Position numbers and translations under genes: made by a program. A model generated the notes under the pieces. It saw only the letters and a list, made by a program, of their open reading frames with translations, made no database searches and was not told the origin of the DNA. From Novipirellula galeiformis (lineage in GTDB: Bacteria; Planctomycetota; Planctomycetia; Pirellulales; Pirellulaceae), in NCBI RefSeq assembly GCF_007860095.1, contig NZ_SJPT01000001.1:1068212-1132211 (forward strand): a DNA stretch of 64,000 bases, read 5' to 3'. This document shows positions 1 to 9,351 of the stretch, in pieces (position 1 is the stretch's first letter; every line of letters starts with the position of its first letter).

Positions 1-1331
1 ACCGACTCGATCAATTGGCTGATCGAGTAGGGATCGTCCGGAACGATCGTCTCTTTTTCTTGTTCATCGGCTTCAGCAAGCCGTTTGGTAAGCGAACGGA
101 GGCTTTCATCGGCGTCGTCCCGCTGTTTGGCAATCACCGCGTATTGCTGTGCCAGATCGTTGAGCTTGGTTCGCACCGAATCGACAAACCGCAGTTTCTT
201 TAGCGACGAATCGATTTCATCGGTAACCGCCTGCTCTTCTTGCGAGACGATTTCGACCGAAAGCTCTTGTAACGCTTCGACCATGCGGCGATCGAGGTTT
301 TTGCGAGTGCGTTGCAGATTCGTACGCTGAGTCCGTGCCTCTTCACGTGCACCGAGACGCTGAAACAGCGAATCGATTTGGGCTTCGTGAACCAAAATCG
401 CCGAGTCGTCTCCGAGGCTTTTCAGCTGCTTGCTCAATTCATCCACGCGGGTGCTGAGCGAACGCGTTTGCCGCAGCGAGATTTCGTGATGAGTGTCGAC
501 GGTGCGGCGTCGTTCGCTAAAGGCATCGTCAAGCCGCGGCGCATCGGCAAGTTCGTCCAGCTTCTGAAGCAACGAATGCCACTGTGGGATCAACGGCAAT
601 GCGCTTTTGACGGCTCGCAGTTTCGACAATGCGACCGCCGCTTCTTTGACACCGTTCTGCAACTCGTCAACGCGTTGGCACTCTCGATCCAATTCGTCTT
701 TGAGATCGTTGAAGTCGCTCGGAGGGATTTTCGCTAGCTCTAACTCTTTTCGTTTTTCAGCGATTTCGCGAGACAATTGATTGATCGCCCCTCGCGTGCC
801 GCCCGCGACAAACAGCTTGCCCGCCAAGTCATCGAGTTGAGATTGCACGGTTTTTAGTTGGCTCACCCCTGCTCCGGCGGCGAACAGAATTTCACCTAGG
901 TCTCCTTCGCCCTCGAGGATGGCTTGTCCGCCGCGAACGAGTTCCTCGTGCGACAAACCAAAGCGATGTTCAAACGCCTCGCGATCGACGCCACCGAGCA
1001 TCGCGTCGAGAACCGCATCGTCGATCGTTTCATTGTCGTCGGCATCGCGCAGCGTCGCCTTGTTGCCGCGTCGTCGCAGGCACTCCAGCACGTTGCCGTT
1101 ACCATCGGACAACTTGCCACCGACACGGATTTTGCCTGTCGGATGGATGTAATTGTCCTCGGCACGTTTGGACATGCCATACAACAGTGATGTGATCGCC
1201 CGCAGACTCGTCGATTTTCCCGACTCGTTGGGGCCGTAGATGATGTGCAACCGCCGCGGACCGTCGGGCAATTGGATCGAGGTATCGGTGAAACGTCCAA
1301 ACGCTTTTAAATCGAGTCGTTCAATGATCAT
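1..1331 (-). CDS. YhaN/SbcC-like AAA-family ATPase, partial (C-terminus beyond window)
   Basis: This is the N-terminal ~443 residues of an SMC/Rad50-type ATPase; the gene runs off the left edge. It begins at an ATG whose A-T is shared with the stop of the upstream phosphoesterase (TGATG overlap). A Walker A motif, GPNESGKST, lies at about residues 33-41 after a typical ABC-ATPase N-terminus. Two regions further on, FEHRFGLSHEELVRGG matches YhaN-like ATPases, and the rest is Glu/Leu/Arg-rich and likely coiled coil. With the adjacent MPE nuclease it should form an SbcCD/Mre11-Rad50-like end-processing complex (inference from pairing). Whether it has the zinc hook or a complete C-terminal Walker B cannot be seen here. 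Confidence 0.85.
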   Translation of the reverse strand, partial: MIIERLDLKAFGRFTDTSIQLPDGPRRLHIIYGPNESGKSTSLRAITSLLYGMSKRAEDNYIHPTGKIRVGGKLSDGNGNVLECLRRRGNKATLRDADDNETIDDAVLDAMLGGVDREAFEHRFGLSHEELVRGGQAILEGEGDLGEILFAAGAGVSQLKTVQSQLDDLAGKLFVAGGTRGAINQLSREIAEKRKELELAKIPPSDFNDLKDELDRECQRVDELQNGVKEAAVALSKLRAVKSALPLIPQWHSLLQKLDELADAPRLDDAFSERRRTVDTHHEISLRQTRSLSTRVDELSKQLKSLGDDSAILVHEAQIDSLFQRLGAREEARTQRTNLQRTRKNLDRRMVEALQELSVEIVSQEEQAVTDEIDSSLKKLRFVDSVRTKLNDLAQQYAVIAKQRDDADESLRSLTKRLAEADEQEKETIVPDDPYSISQLIES

Positions 1332-2608
1332 CAGTTCGCGTCCTCGCTTCCTTGCAAACGGCCGAGCAATTCCGCGGCAGCGGATTCAATCAGTTCGTCG
1401 ACCCATTGGGCGTTGTCGGCGGAAAAGTTTTCTTCTTGTTCGGGCACTTTCTTGATCAATGCCGCGAATTCATTGGCAATCAATTTGCCACGCTCGGGTG
1501 AGTTGCGTAGGTCGTCAAAAATTTTGGAAACACTCGCCAGTGGTCCTTCCAAATCGCCCATGTCCAATTCGTGATTTGGCGTCGACGTTCGCAAGCGAAA
1601 CTTTTCCATCCACGCTTGTCCAGCACCGTGCGTGATCGCGGTGGCGCGAAGCGACGCTTCTAAACGACGACGACTTTGATGCAGGGCATTGTGGATCGGT
1701 GTTTCTCCGACAATCGAAACGCGAGAAACCAGCAGCCGATCCTCGATCGTTTTGACCGTCTGTTGCAGCCACTGTTCGTATTCTTCGATGATGTCATCGA
1801 CATGCTCGATCTTCGCGGCATTGATTTCGAACGATTCCCAGCGAACGACATCCAGCGGATGAAACGTTCGTGTGCATTTGCCGCGGGAATTGATGTCGAT
1901 GATCACGCAGCCCTTTTCGCCAGATTCGCGAATATGGCGGCCTTGGATATTGCCGCTGAACACGATCGGAGCTCCATCCTCGGTTCCGTGCTCGCCGCGG
2001 ATGTGGATGTGCCCGAGCGCCCAATAGTCGTATTCCTTGGCGGTCAATTCAGCCGGTTTACACGGTGAATAATTATCGTGCCCCTCGGCCCCCGTCAAAC
2101 TGGTGTGCAGCAGTCCGAGGTTGAACATTCCTGAGAGCGGTTTGGGGTACGTTTTCGACAGATCGTCGGTTTCCGCTTTCTTGCGAAACGAGCGACCGTG
2201 CACGGCCACGCCGATCGATTCGAAGATGCGGCAATCGACTTTTTCGGCAGCCAACATGATCTCGCTGCCGTCGGGATTCTTGGGCAGCGGTAACGACGAG
2301 GTCATGATGTTTTGTGCATCATGGTTGCCGCGGATGACCACCAACGGAATGCCCGCACGCGTCAATTTGGCCGCCTGAGCGACAAAGAACAGCCCCGTAT
2401 TTTGATCTCGCCAATCGCCATCGTAGAGATCGCCCGCGATCACGACCAAGTCGACTTCTTCGTCGATCGCCAACCGCACCAAATTCTCCAGCGCGCGACG
2501 CGAGGCGCCACGGATTTGGTCGACCGGAGCATCTTCGTACGATTCCAAGTTTTGCAGCGGGCTGTCCAGATGGATGTCCGCGGCATGTAAGATTCTTCGT
2601 TTACTCAA
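1331..2608 (-). CDS. SbcD/YhaO-like metallophosphoesterase (DNA repair exonuclease)
   Basis: This 425-residue calcineurin-like phosphoesterase has the full metal-site series: D11-x-H13, GDLYD at 59-63, GNHD at 94-97, H167 and GHIH at 198-201. These are the motifs of SbcD/Mre11 nucleases that cut DNA ends with a partner ATPase. The start appears to be TTG at 2608, overlapping the helicase stop (TTGA). It is forced because the metal-binding D11/H13 follow immediately and no ATG or GTG precedes them in frame. The gene is third in a four-gene operon and is fused by overlap both to the helicase upstream and to the ATPase downstream. Function is inferred from motifs and pairing. Confidence 0.88.
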   Translation of the reverse strand: MSKRRILHAADIHLDSPLQNLESYEDAPVDQIRGASRRALENLVRLAIDEEVDLVVIAGDLYDGDWRDQNTGLFFVAQAAKLTRAGIPLVVIRGNHDAQNIMTSSLPLPKNPDGSEIMLAAEKVDCRIFESIGVAVHGRSFRKKAETDDLSKTYPKPLSGMFNLGLLHTSLTGAEGHDNYSPCKPAELTAKEYDYWALGHIHIRGEHGTEDGAPIVFSGNIQGRHIRESGEKGCVIIDINSRGKCTRTFHPLDVVRWESFEINAAKIEHVDDIIEEYEQWLQQTVKTIEDRLLVSRVSIVGETPIHNALHQSRRRLEASLRATAITHGAGQAWMEKFRLRTSTPNHELDMGDLEGPLASVSKIFDDLRNSPERGKLIANEFAALIKKVPEQEENFSADNAQWVDELIESAAAELLGRLQGSEDAN

Positions 2609-5259
2609 TGCTGTCTCAATGAAGGTTGGCGGTTTGCACTTTGACGCGACGACGACGACGCGTGGGCAAAGCGGATCTCGACGTGCTTGACGGGCTCGCT
2701 TTCAGCGACGATCCGTTTTGCAGGCCCCTTGTCATTTTTGTACCAATCAGGGTTTCCCGAACAATACAGCGATTCATTGTCGGCTGTAGGGTCCGCGTCA
2801 CAACCCAGCGCGTGATAGATCAGCGACGCGGCGGTTTTGACTTGAAAGTCCTTTTTCTTGCTCGGCTGAACGATGATGTACAGCGACTGCTTGGCTCGCG
2901 TAATGGCAACATACAACAAACAGAGCGCCTCGGTCATCGAGCTTGCTCCTTGCCCCCCAAACGCGAGTTGCCAGCGGCGATCCAGGAAATGCCAATGCGT
3001 TTGTCCAATATAACGCGTGATTCCGCTGGGCGGTTCGCTCAGCGATTTCATATCCGCAACGCAATTGCCGCTGCTGCGTGTGAGCGGCCCGTCCAACTGC
3101 GGCAACACCACAACATCGAACTCGAGTCCCTTGGATTGATGCACCGTCATCACTCGCACCGGAGCACGCTGAGGCCGTTCGACCCGCTTCTCGCGGACCA
3201 AACGCACGAAGTCTCGCAGTCGCGGGCCAGGATTGTTCTCGTAGGCGATGGCCAGCCGCGTTAATTGTTTCAGCCGCAGCGTGTCGCGGGCGTTGCAGTT
3301 CGCAGCAAGTTTGCCAGCGAGATACTCGACCGTTTGGGCAATCCCATCGCGTTCGACTCGCATCCGAATCGTGTTTTCATTGAGCGACGGATCGACCACC
3401 ATCAACGTTTGTTCGACGTGGAATCGCCAACGCCCATCGCCGGGATGCTCGGCCATCATCAGGGCCGACAACACCGTTTCGACGGCGGCGGAATCGGTCA
3501 GCGGATTGCCCCCTTCTTGGCTGACTTCGATATCGAGTGCCTCCAACCGCATGATCAATTGAGCCACCGCGCCGTTGGTTCGCGTCAGCACCCCGATTGA
3601 TTTGTGCGGCGATTGCTTGTGGATTTCGGCGATTCGTTTTGCGGCGTCATTGAAACTGGCGTCATCGTTAGCCGCTTTGTCGCCGTCTTTGACCGTGTGG
3701 CTGGTTTCGATTTGCACGTAACCAGCAAGCGACTTGTTATTGGCTGCATGCGGTGGGAACTGTTTCGCAAACTTGCGAATCGACTCGGCCTCGTGAGCCG
3801 ATTTGTCCGCCGGGTTTTTCACGTCGCCTTCGGTTGCCATCGGATGACGAACGAGGTTGGAGAACAACGTGTTGACGAACTCGATGATGTCGGGACTGCT
3901 ACGAAAGCTGACGTTTTGTTCGGATTCGGTGATGCCCGCGATCTCGTCGGTCACGGCATCAAAGATTTCGGCCACGCCGCCGCGCCATCCGTAGATCGCT
4001 TGTTTGGTATCACCGACACAGAAAAACGATCGGGCGGTCTGCCATGACGATCCATCACGCTCCGCGGCGGCGGTGTCGCAAGCGTGCATCGCCAACGGAC
4101 GCAGTACTTGCCACTGGGCAGGCGAAGTGTCTTGGAATTCGTCGAGCAAAACATGATCGATCGCGCCGTCCATGCGGTTGGTCAACGAGGCATGGTCGAC
4201 CTTGGCAAACAGGTTGGCCAACCGGACCGCGACGTCTTCGAACCCCAGCACGCGAGTGGCTTGTTTGAGTTGATTGACGTGGAAATCGTAGGCCGCCAAC
4301 ACCTTGCCCGTGGCCTCGTTCTGGGCGCTCAGCAAACTGAGTACCTCGGTTCGCACGGCTGCGTAAACGACGTCCAGTGCCTCGTCGAGTCCATCGGGTA
4401 ACACGCTGCGTCCGAACTTGACATCCTCGCCGGTCCGGCGTGCCTTGGCGATATTCACGATCAACGTTTCATCGGTCAACGTCTTGAAGTCGCCCGTTTC
4501 AGTGACGTCCGCCAACTTTTGCAGCTTGGCTTTCACTGTCTTTTGTTTCGCTTCGGCCTGGCGAAGCTCGCCAGCGACGCGCGTTAAATCTTTTTGCTCG
4601 GGACGTTTCGGAACGACAAGCTTGTGCCATACCTCTTGTTCGCTGCGACGCTGGATACTGTACGCGGTATCGATGACTTGCATCAATTCACGCTGAATCG
4701 AACGCTTGATTTCGCCCTTGCCAAGCATCGTCAGGATTGTGGTCATTTCGCTCGGATTCAGCATCGAAACCACGTTGCTGATCGCTTGTTCTTGGATCCA
4801 CATCTCTTGGATCTCGTCGGTCAATTGCCACGCGGGAGGCAGGTTCAGTTCAAACGGGAACGAACGGGCCAATTGCGTGAACAGACTGTCGAGCGTGCAG
4901 ATCCGCAGGCGATGGATGTTACGCAGGATCTTGTGCAGCAATTGACGGCACGTTTGGTGGTTCAGCGTCGGCACACCGACTTGATCTCGCAATTGCTGTA
5001 GTGCATCGTCATCGTTGTCATCGCCCGCTTTGGAAAGGACCAACAGCACACGGTCCAGGATTTCACCGGCCGCTTTACGAGTAAACGTCGTCGCCAGGAT
5101 CGTCTCGGGCGGCGAGTCTTGCAGCAGAATTCGCAACAACCGAGCGGTCAATTGGTACGTTTTTCCCGTCCCTGCCGACGCGCGGACGAGCGTCGGGCGA
5201 AGTGCGTTGGTTTGTGTCGAGGCGTTCAAGGTGATTTCGTGGGGGTTGGGGAGAGACAT
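2605..5259 (-). CDS. UvrD/AddA-like superfamily 1 DNA helicase
   Basis: This 884-residue SF1A helicase has all the expected motifs in order: Walker A ASAGTGKT (about 27-34), Walker B DEFQDTSPAQW, motif III GDTKQAIYGWRGG, motif IV SFRSSPDIIEF, motif V VMTVHQSKGLEFDVVVLP and motif VI LYVAITRAK. ATG at 5259 is preferred over an upstream TTG (5265), as MSLPNPHE leads into the helicase. Classical AddA is about 1200 residues with a C-terminal nuclease. Here the protein ends soon after motif VI, so the nuclease is missing and is supplied, if at all, by the AddB-like neighbour. The spacing to that gene is about 43 bp. Likely role: unwinding DNA ends during recombinational repair. Confidence 0.88.
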   Translation of the reverse strand: MSLPNPHEITLNASTQTNALRPTLVRASAGTGKTYQLTARLLRILLQDSPPETILATTFTRKAAGEILDRVLLVLSKAGDDNDDDALQQLRDQVGVPTLNHQTCRQLLHKILRNIHRLRICTLDSLFTQLARSFPFELNLPPAWQLTDEIQEMWIQEQAISNVVSMLNPSEMTTILTMLGKGEIKRSIQRELMQVIDTAYSIQRRSEQEVWHKLVVPKRPEQKDLTRVAGELRQAEAKQKTVKAKLQKLADVTETGDFKTLTDETLIVNIAKARRTGEDVKFGRSVLPDGLDEALDVVYAAVRTEVLSLLSAQNEATGKVLAAYDFHVNQLKQATRVLGFEDVAVRLANLFAKVDHASLTNRMDGAIDHVLLDEFQDTSPAQWQVLRPLAMHACDTAAAERDGSSWQTARSFFCVGDTKQAIYGWRGGVAEIFDAVTDEIAGITESEQNVSFRSSPDIIEFVNTLFSNLVRHPMATEGDVKNPADKSAHEAESIRKFAKQFPPHAANNKSLAGYVQIETSHTVKDGDKAANDDASFNDAAKRIAEIHKQSPHKSIGVLTRTNGAVAQLIMRLEALDIEVSQEGGNPLTDSAAVETVLSALMMAEHPGDGRWRFHVEQTLMVVDPSLNENTIRMRVERDGIAQTVEYLAGKLAANCNARDTLRLKQLTRLAIAYENNPGPRLRDFVRLVREKRVERPQRAPVRVMTVHQSKGLEFDVVVLPQLDGPLTRSSGNCVADMKSLSEPPSGITRYIGQTHWHFLDRRWQLAFGGQGASSMTEALCLLYVAITRAKQSLYIIVQPSKKKDFQVKTAASLIYHALGCDADPTADNESLYCSGNPDWYKNDKGPAKRIVAESEPVKHVEIRFAHASSSSRQSANRQPSLRQH

Positions 5260-5302
5260 CAACAATCAGTAGCACGGCAACATCGAAGCAGAACGACGCC
5301 GC

Positions 5303-8197
5303 CTATTCGGAATCATCCATTCCGCCGGCGACGGACATCACGCCGGTTTGCATGATCATGTCGTAGTCGTCGTATTGGATCGGATCGGTGCTCGGCGCAA
5401 AGTCTTCGTCACGGATGCGGCGAACGCAGTCGAGGATCAATTGACGAGCTTGATCCATCAGCGGTTCGTCAAATTCGGCGATGTTGATCTTCGTTTCCTC
5501 GTCCTTGTCGCTGATGTTGAAGTAACCGAGTTGCACTTCGGTTGGATTGGCTTCGATGCCGAGATACGGAATCATCATGCGGTAGAGCGGCAATTGCAGG
5601 TCAATCCACTTGAATCCCTCGTCGGTCTTTTTGAGGTGCTTTTTCTCAGGTTTGTGCCCGTGCGTTTTGTAATCCAAAATCGCCCAGCGTCCTGAATCGG
5701 GATGGTAGTCGATGCGATCGAGTCGGCCGCGAAGTCCCATTTTAAAGCCGTCGACTTCAATACAGGCTCCGTCCCGTTTGTCATCCACGGACGCTTCGGA
5801 TTCTTTGATCACCCAGCCTTCGCTGATGCGTTTTGCTTGTTCGATCGCCACTTTGCGAAGACGTCTTTCCGCTTGCCGGATTTGCAAAGCCACCGCGGTG
5901 GAGGCGGAATCGCCGTATCGCAAGCTCGCGTAGCGGTGCAAATGATGAAGCAGGATTTTTTCGATCTTGTCCGCGTCGGCTTCATCGCGATCGTCGGAAT
6001 CGCCAAACGTTTCTAACGCACCGTGAATCAAATCGCCAAATTGGTTCGCCGCTAATTCCGCGGACATGTCGTCCAGCGGTTTCAGTTTCAGCACATGACG
6101 CAGATAGAAGCGATACGGACATGCCAAGTAATCGTGAAACGCGGTCACGCTCATGGCCTTGACTGGACAGGTGCCGGTCGAAGGGGGCAGCTTGGGGATC
6201 GGCAGCGATGATTCGACGTTCGCAGTGTCCCAGCCGTGCTGGACCACGACTCGCGGTCGGCTTTTTTCGAGTAACAAGCGGATTCGACGAGCCACGTCCT
6301 CGTCCGATGCCGCCGCCAACAATCGGCTGGGCGGTGTCGGAGTTCCATCGGCCGAATTGCGGCCGACGATAAAACGAACCGATTGGCGAGTCGACAGCAA
6401 TAGTTGCATGTTGTAAACGTCGCGGGCAAAGCGGCGATCGTTGTCGGCCATCCGCAATTGGGTTCGCAGCGTGCCTGGCAAAAACGCGTCGTTGGTGACT
6501 GCGGTGGGGACAAACGGATGGTTCAGCCCCAGCACCACCAACGCCTGAGCATCATCCAAGGCAAGGTCCAGCCAACCGAGGATTTCAATGTCGTCGGGTT
6601 TCATCGCATCGACCACACGCAGGTCACCGACGCGATTGGCGATCATTTGCATCGCACTCGCCCCGTCAATTTCGAGATCCAATTCCGCGTTGACCTCGGC
6701 AAACCGCGTTAGCAACCCGCGAACCGAATGCAACGCCATCGCCGTTCGGTCTTGCGGCCCGCTGTCTTCAAGAGCATGGTCTTTCGAAACGCTGCTCGCT
6801 TCGAAAGCGAACAGCGGCAGAGACTCGTCGGCAAGTTCTTCGGGATCAACCTCTTCGGAATCGAGTTGCTCTGAATAGAGCGTCGTTAACCACTGCGAGA
6901 TCGCGCCGCACCATTGCCCCAACGTGCGGTTCGCTCCTTGCAGCGGCGCCATCCATTTTTCAATTCGTTTGGCGACCTGGATCGCCGTGGGATAGTTTTT
7001 CTTTGCCTCCTCGGGCAACGGGTTCGCCAGTTGGATAGGAAAGTGGTTGGCGAGTAGTTGGTCCAACTGCGTTAACCAGGACTTGGCCGCGTCGGGATCC
7101 TGTTTACAGATCCAATCGTGAACATCCGCGTGCCGAACCAGGGTCGCGAGCGATTGCCACGAGCGGGTTTTTAAATAGGACGCGGTTAAATTCAGCAGCC
7201 GCCCGATCGCCGTCCGGTCGATGCTCCAGCCCAGGTTTCGGAACGTATCGACACCGCAGCTTCGCATTTCAAACTCGATCGGGCCGACTTGGGATTCGTC
7301 GGTGACGCCGATCGTGACTTCGTCGACCGGATATTGTTGTGCGAACTCCGCAATCACTTCGGCAACGGTGGTCGCTTGGTCGGCGATATCGCCGGCCGGA
7401 ATCAATTGGTCATCTTCGATCGGCAAGCGGTAATCGGCCCACCTGTTCGTTTCGATACAGCCGAGATCGTCAAATCGCGACGCTTCGTTTTCAGGGGCGG
7501 CGACCATCGCGATGATTTCGCCCTGCATCGCTCGCAGCATCGCAATCTGCAGATGACTCAAGTCGCTCGTCCCAATCATCACGATCGTCGAGTCGGTTTT
7601 ACAGGCGTTGTTGGCCAGCGCATATCGACGTTCGTGGTGCGGGTCGGCCAATCCCGCAGAGGCGAGTCGTTTTAAATACGATTCAAACAACGTCGCAAGC
7701 AGTGTCCATCGTCGCTGGTCGTTTTCGGCTTCGGTTGCGGCAGCCACATCGGCAAACGAAAGTTGGTTCGAGGCCAAATCTTCGTGCAGTCCCCGAATCG
7801 TCGCCGCCAACTCCATCCAAGTATCCGCTTCATCGGACGTCGGTAAGGTGGGGACAAGCGGTTTCAGCGTCTCGGGATTGGTCGCTGCAAGGACTTGGGA
7901 CCAAGCAAGCGTCTGCTCAAAGTCGATCGCCAGTTTGGCGCGGGGCGAATAAAGTTGTTCGGGAAGCCGACCGAGCGTCAGGATTCGGGGCAGACTCAAA
8001 CGCAGATCTGCATTGGCGGCCGCTTCCTTCAATAGCGTCTCGAAACGATAGGAACTTTGCGACGTGGGCAGAACGCAGATCAGTCCCGACAGATCAAATT
8101 GATTCGCCGACGCAAATTTCGTTTTCAGCGATTCCACAGCACGCGGCAGCAGCGGGGCATCCCAGCCAAGAAATTGGGTCGTGATTTGTGGATTCAT
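5303..8197 (-). CDS. AddB-like protein with PD-(D/E)XK nuclease domain
   Basis: This protein of about 964 residues starts the repair operon. The N-terminal two thirds is a helicase-like scaffold without a recognisable Walker A, as expected for an inactive AddB-type subunit. The C-terminus is a PD-(D/E)XK nuclease: an aromatic SVTAFHDYLACPYRFYLR entry motif, FGDLIHGALE, GRLDRIDY with the metal-binding Asp, ILDYKTHG and the QLPLY helix. The cysteine set of Fe-S AddB enzymes is not obvious; only the CPYRF cysteine stands out. ATG 8197 (MNPQITT) is chosen. ATG 8221 and GTG 8266 are alternatives without better ribosome sites. With the AddA-like helicase it should make a single-nuclease helicase-nuclease. 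Confidence 0.85.
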   Translation of the reverse strand: MNPQITTQFLGWDAPLLPRAVESLKTKFASANQFDLSGLICVLPTSQSSYRFETLLKEAAANADLRLSLPRILTLGRLPEQLYSPRAKLAIDFEQTLAWSQVLAATNPETLKPLVPTLPTSDEADTWMELAATIRGLHEDLASNQLSFADVAAATEAENDQRRWTLLATLFESYLKRLASAGLADPHHERRYALANNACKTDSTIVMIGTSDLSHLQIAMLRAMQGEIIAMVAAPENEASRFDDLGCIETNRWADYRLPIEDDQLIPAGDIADQATTVAEVIAEFAQQYPVDEVTIGVTDESQVGPIEFEMRSCGVDTFRNLGWSIDRTAIGRLLNLTASYLKTRSWQSLATLVRHADVHDWICKQDPDAAKSWLTQLDQLLANHFPIQLANPLPEEAKKNYPTAIQVAKRIEKWMAPLQGANRTLGQWCGAISQWLTTLYSEQLDSEEVDPEELADESLPLFAFEASSVSKDHALEDSGPQDRTAMALHSVRGLLTRFAEVNAELDLEIDGASAMQMIANRVGDLRVVDAMKPDDIEILGWLDLALDDAQALVVLGLNHPFVPTAVTNDAFLPGTLRTQLRMADNDRRFARDVYNMQLLLSTRQSVRFIVGRNSADGTPTPPSRLLAAASDEDVARRIRLLLEKSRPRVVVQHGWDTANVESSLPIPKLPPSTGTCPVKAMSVTAFHDYLACPYRFYLRHVLKLKPLDDMSAELAANQFGDLIHGALETFGDSDDRDEADADKIEKILLHHLHRYASLRYGDSASTAVALQIRQAERRLRKVAIEQAKRISEGWVIKESEASVDDKRDGACIEVDGFKMGLRGRLDRIDYHPDSGRWAILDYKTHGHKPEKKHLKKTDEGFKWIDLQLPLYRMMIPYLGIEANPTEVQLGYFNISDKDEETKINIAEFDEPLMDQARQLILDCVRRIRDEDFAPSTDPIQYDDYDMIMQTGVMSVAGGMDDSE

Positions 8198-8493
8198 AGA
8201 TTCGGTGACAAAAAAGGTCATGCGACCGGAGGCGGAAATACAGTAGTGTCGCGATCGGAGTGACACGTCTGGTCAAAACCGAGTGGTTTTTAGGGAAATC
8301 GGTTTATTTACTCGGGTAGAGACGGTCACTAAACCTCCCTGTTTACCTATCTGCTCGAGTTCCGTTCAGAAAGAATAAAAGGACTTGGGGAAATTTACCG
8401 TCTGTAGTGAATGTTCGGGTGCTTGGTTGCCGATACTTCTAAACAAATGGAGTCCCAGGGAAGCCACTACCGTGCGCATGGAGGCGCACCGCG

Positions 8494-9351
8494 ATGATCA
8501 TCTGGTCCATCAAAATATTGAGCAACATTCGTCATGCCATTGCAGGACGCAAATATCCGCACCAGCTTGCTGGGGCGGTTGCGATCGGTGCATTGTTAGG
8601 GATCATTCCGCACGGAAACGTGTTAGCGCTGTTGGTGCTGATCGTTTTGTTGTCGCTGAAGATCAACCACTCGATGGCGGCATTGACCACGATCGGGACG
8701 ACCTTCGCGGCGACCAAGCTCGATCCGTATTCGCATGATGTTGGCAGCTATATTCTGACGCATCCGACGCTCGGTCCCAAGATGGCCAGTTTCTGGAAGT
8801 TGCCTTTGGCGCCGTGGACTGACCTGAACAACACCGTGGTGATGGGAAGTTTTGTGATCGGAGTTGCGGCCTTGCTGCCGATTTTTCTGATCACTTACCC
8901 CGTCTTTCGATTCTTCAAGCCCCAGGAAGACGAGTTGGCCGAGGGGCATCGACGTGACTTGGTTTCCGACGAAGCTCTCAATGCCGAAGAGGACGCCGTG
9001 GTGCTTGTCGACCCCCTTCATCCTGCGGTCACAAAACCACGTCGCGCCGAGCAGTTATCACCAGGGGAGACATCGGTTGCCGATGCGGCGTTGTCGACGG
9101 CCCTTCGGATCGATGAGTCGCATCACGACTCGGAGATGTCGGAATCCCGTGAAGCGACGTCACCCAATGTCACGGTCGAGACGCGAATCGATGTGATTCG
9201 AATGAAAGACCATGTCGAGTCGGGTGATCCAATATCAACAATGTCCTCGGCTGACTTAGACGAGGAATCGACCGATCAGCAGCCGATGGACGAGGCGCTC
9301 CGTTACTTGCTTCGTCAATTGCGCACCTCTCAGCAAAAGGATGCAGCATGA
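8494..9351 (+). CDS. TIGR03546 family membrane protein (DUF2062-like)
   Basis: This 285-residue protein matches, from memory, the TIGR03546 family, which always travels with TIGR03545. Residues ~20-70 hold hydrophobic segments around GAVAIGALLGIIPHGN and LLVLIVLLSL; a further segment, VVMGSFVIGVAALLPIFL, is at ~115-135. After YPVFRFFKP the last ~135 residues are acidic, Ser/Thr-rich and probably disordered; I do not recall this extension as part of the family core. GGAG lies about 10 nt before the ATG. The stop overlaps the next start (ATGA). Function is unknown. The divergent 230 bp to the repair operon should hold both promoters. Confidence 0.82.
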   Translation: MIIWSIKILSNIRHAIAGRKYPHQLAGAVAIGALLGIIPHGNVLALLVLIVLLSLKINHSMAALTTIGTTFAATKLDPYSHDVGSYILTHPTLGPKMASFWKLPLAPWTDLNNTVVMGSFVIGVAALLPIFLITYPVFRFFKPQEDELAEGHRRDLVSDEALNAEEDAVVLVDPLHPAVTKPRRAEQLSPGETSVADAALSTALRIDESHHDSEMSESREATSPNVTVETRIDVIRMKDHVESGDPISTMSSADLDEESTDQQPMDEALRYLLRQLRTSQQKDAA

